Source of the DNA: Phoenicibacter congonensis
Lineage (GTDB): Bacteria > Actinomycetota > Coriobacteriia > Coriobacteriales > Eggerthellaceae
Length of the DNA stretch: 7,102 nt
Assembly: GCA_030530045.1 (NCBI GenBank)
Contig: JAUMVS010000074.1
Coordinates: forward strand, 1 to 7,102
Reading direction: 5' to 3'
Shown here: one piece after another, positions 5,845-7,102 of the stretch
Layout of the letters: every line of letters begins with the position of its first letter
How positions within the stretch are numbered: position 1 is the first letter of the stretch
Translations under genes and position numbers: made by a program
The notes under the pieces: model-generated
The model's input: only the letters and a program-made list of their open reading frames with translations
Databases searched by the model: none
What the model was told of the DNA's origin: nothing

Positions 5845-6690
5845 CTAGTTAAGTTCAGGGTGGATTACAGGGTGTGGCGCGTAGAACTTAGCTTTGAAAG
5901 CGTTTGCAGCTGCGCGCGCCAAGACAGAATTGACAACGTCTTTGTCAAAGCCGAACGCAACAAATTCATCAACTGTCATGTCCTGAGCAAAACGTCCCCA
6001 CAAAATGCGGTCGATGGTGGCATAACTTGCACCAATCTCCTGCTCGTCGGTTTGTCCATCCATGAGTTCTGCAGTCGCAGGACGAGTAATAATCTCACTC
6101 GGAATGAGCTCAACACCGTCGCGAGATTTAGAAATCAAGTTAATCATTTCGGCGATTTGATAAACCTCAGTTTTCAAAACGTCGCCAATTGGGGAATATT
6201 CACCCACCATGTCACCGTGAAGCGTGCAGTAACCAAGCATGGCCTCAGTGCGATTTCCAGTGTTTAGCACCTTCCAGCCCCACTCGTTCGCTGCTGTCAT
6301 GAGGCACATCATGCGCAGACGCGCAGAAATGTTTCCACGGGTTAGTGGCGCTAACTCGCATTCATAGTTCTTCTCAAAGTTAGAAACAAAGTCGTCGGCC
6401 AGCTTGCCAATTGGCACGCCATGAACATCAATACCAAGGTTTTGGCCGAGTTCCAGAGCCAAATTAATCGAGTGTTCCGAAGTTGTGTTTGAAGGAAGAA
6501 TAATTCCGTGAACGCGATTTTTACCAAATGCCTCCACTGCGAAATACGCAACAAGCGCCGAGTCAATTCCTCCAGAAAGCCCAACTACAAAATCGCCAGT
6601 GTAGCCAGCATCTTCGTAGGTCTTTTTGAAAGTCTCAACGATAATCTCGTGAGCTTGTTCTCTGTCAAAACGATAATTCGACTTTTTCAT
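5845..6690 (-). CDS. nadE: NH3-dependent NAD+ synthetase
   Basis: This cytosolic enzyme makes NAD+ from nicotinic acid adenine dinucleotide, ATP and ammonia, the last step of NAD biosynthesis. The 281-residue length is typical of the short ammonia-type form; there is no N-terminal glutaminase (CN-hydrolase) domain. The ATP pyrophosphatase P-loop SGGIDS is at residues 39-44. Other family motifs are RGNISARLRM (118-127), NTGNRTEAMLGY (143-154), a HGD-containing loop (158-160) and GDVLKTEVY (169-177). The TAELMDGQTDE stretch near 205-215 matches the conserved deamido-NAD binding region. The ATG at 6690 has GGGAGG six bases upstream (6697-6702). It starts 18 bases after the ferredoxin stop and is followed 37 bases later by the kinase gene, so it is the second gene of the probable operon. 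Nitrogen must come from free ammonia or an unlinked glutaminase. Confidence 0.95.
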   Translation of the reverse strand: MKKSNYRFDREQAHEIIVETFKKTYEDAGYTGDFVVGLSGGIDSALVAYFAVEAFGKNRVHGIILPSNTTSEHSINLALELGQNLGIDVHGVPIGKLADDFVSNFEKNYECELAPLTRGNISARLRMMCLMTAANEWGWKVLNTGNRTEAMLGYCTLHGDMVGEYSPIGDVLKTEVYQIAEMINLISKSRDGVELIPSEIITRPATAELMDGQTDEQEIGASYATIDRILWGRFAQDMTVDEFVAFGFDKDVVNSVLARAAANAFKAKFYAPHPVIHPELN

Positions 6691-6708
6691 CGCATGCCTC
6701 CCGAAAGG

Positions 6709-6897
6709 TTAATCAATCCATTCAATCGCTTCTGTTGGACAGTTGTCAATTGCAATGTCGGCGTCGTCAGCTTCATCCTCTTCTGGCTGAACCTCAACAT
6801 AGGCCAAACCATCTTTAATAGAGAAGAACTGACCTGCAAAATCAACGCATCTGCAGCAGCCAATGCATAAATCTCTGTCCACCTGCAATTTTTTCAT
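6709..6897 (-). CDS. Small single-cluster ferredoxin
   Basis: A 62-residue acidic ferredoxin of the short, single-cluster type. Cysteines 11, 14 and 17 form C-IG-C-C-R-C, and Cys53 is followed by Pro in NCPTEAIEW. That is the CX2CX2C...CP ligand set for one [4Fe-4S] cluster, or [3Fe-4S] if one ligand is not used. Cys15, inside the motif, is an extra cysteine where Gly, Ala or Thr is more common. A strongly acidic stretch (PEEDEADDAD, 38-47) is typical of electron carriers that dock to basic partners. The open frame extends to a GTG at 6903, but that codon overlaps the AGGAG ribosome binding site (6903-6907). The ATG at 6897, five bases after it, is the proper start. First gene of the probable operon; its redox partner is not in the window. 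Confidence 0.9.
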   Translation of the reverse strand: MKKLQVDRDLCIGCCRCVDFAGQFFSIKDGLAYVEVQPEEDEADDADIAIDNCPTEAIEWID

Positions 6898-6902
6898 AAC
6901 CA

Positions 6903-6907
6903 CTCCT
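6903..6907 (-). promoter_or_regulatory. Ribosome binding site fixing the ferredoxin start
   Basis: AGGAG on the minus strand lies five bases before the ATG at 6897 and overlaps the alternative GTG at 6903, which rules that start out. Confidence 0.8.
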
Positions 6908-6929
6908 AGTTCAAATGTGCGATATGAAA

Positions 6930-6938
6930 ATGTTACCA
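6930..6938 (-). promoter_or_regulatory. Candidate extended -10 promoter of the ferredoxin/nadE operon
   Basis: TGGTAACAT on the minus strand fits the extended -10 pattern (TG, one base, then a 4-of-6 match to TATAAT). No clear -35 is seen at normal spacing, as is common for extended -10 promoters. It would start transcription near 6923, about 26 bases before the ATG. Because a terminator at 7052-7073 closes the preceding transcript, a promoter is expected in 6908-7050; this is the best site I see, but others are possible. Confidence 0.35.
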
Positions 6939-7043
6939 GCTTTTAGCATGCCTTTCGCACCCCAAAGACCCGCAATACACCAAAAATCACCCGCTCGCTG
7001 TGCATGTGACATCACGGGAATCGAAATGTGAAAAATAAGAGAA

Positions 7044-7073
7044 ATACAAAAAAAGCCGGGATAACCCGGCTTT
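7044..7073 (-). terminator. Intrinsic terminator of the unseen upstream gene
   Basis: A perfect 9-bp hairpin has arms AAAGCCGGG (7052-7060) and CCCGGCTTT (7065-7073) around the loop ATAA. On the minus strand it runs into seven consecutive T (complement of 7048-7054), a classic Rho-independent terminator. On the plus strand it is followed by C and an A-run, so it acts on minus-strand transcripts entering from beyond 7102. The 29 bases past it show no gene I can support. Confidence 0.9.
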
Positions 7074-7102
7074 CAAAAAATATCCTGAGTAAGCGGAACG
7101 TC

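Noticed and set aside
7005..7015. TGTGA...TCAC resembling a CRP/FNR-type operator upstream of the ferredoxin gene
   Set aside because: The half-sites are only two bases apart instead of about six (CRP) or four (FNR), and no such regulator is in context.

Overview
The window looks like ordinary chromosome from a Gram-positive bacterium of intermediate base composition. Every convincing gene lies on the minus strand. Ribosome binding sites are AGGAG-like, and TTG and GTG starts occur beside ATG. A short single-cluster ferredoxin, an ammonia-type NAD synthetase, a NarL-type sensor kinase and a CmpB-domain membrane protein together would suit a host-associated anaerobe. The Coriobacteriia (Atopobium/Olsenella-like) or the Clostridia are my best guesses. 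That is an inference from gene content; no rRNA or other marker gene is present.

Reading in the direction of transcription (from high to low coordinates): a strong intrinsic terminator at about 7052-7073 ends an unseen upstream gene and isolates what follows. A probable five-gene operon comes next: a small [4Fe-4S]-type ferredoxin (6897-6709), NH3-dependent NAD+ synthetase nadE (6690-5845), an integral-membrane sensor histidine kinase (5807-4515), a 132-residue helical protein resembling the DUF6483 group (4515-4117) and a large polytopic membrane protein with a C-terminal CmpB-type domain (4136-2529). Gaps are 18 and 37 bases, then a 1-base and a 20-base overlap, so the last three genes look translationally coupled. 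No response regulator is visible for the kinase.

A 406-base gap (2123-2528) follows. Its half next to the CmpB-protein gene (about 2331-2510) is GC-rich and full of inverted repeats, possibly a structured RNA or 3' UTR. Its other half is AT-rich and carries a good promoter for the next gene, surrounded by palindromes. That gene is a 10-TM EamA/DMT transporter (2095-1157). After a 188-base gap comes a HAD phosphatase of the phosphoglycolate phosphatase type (968-321), followed by a clear intrinsic terminator (221-251). The last 220 bases hold several hairpins and possibly the last 18 codons of a convergent plus-strand gene.

Functionally the window combines NAD biosynthesis and electron transfer (ferredoxin, nadE), an envelope-sensing module (kinase, small helical protein, CmpB membrane protein), a metabolite exporter and a housekeeping phosphatase. 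The least explained parts are the kinase/small protein/CmpB module and the GC-rich element at 2331-2510. I saw no CRISPR array, tRNA, rRNA, insertion sequence or phage gene.
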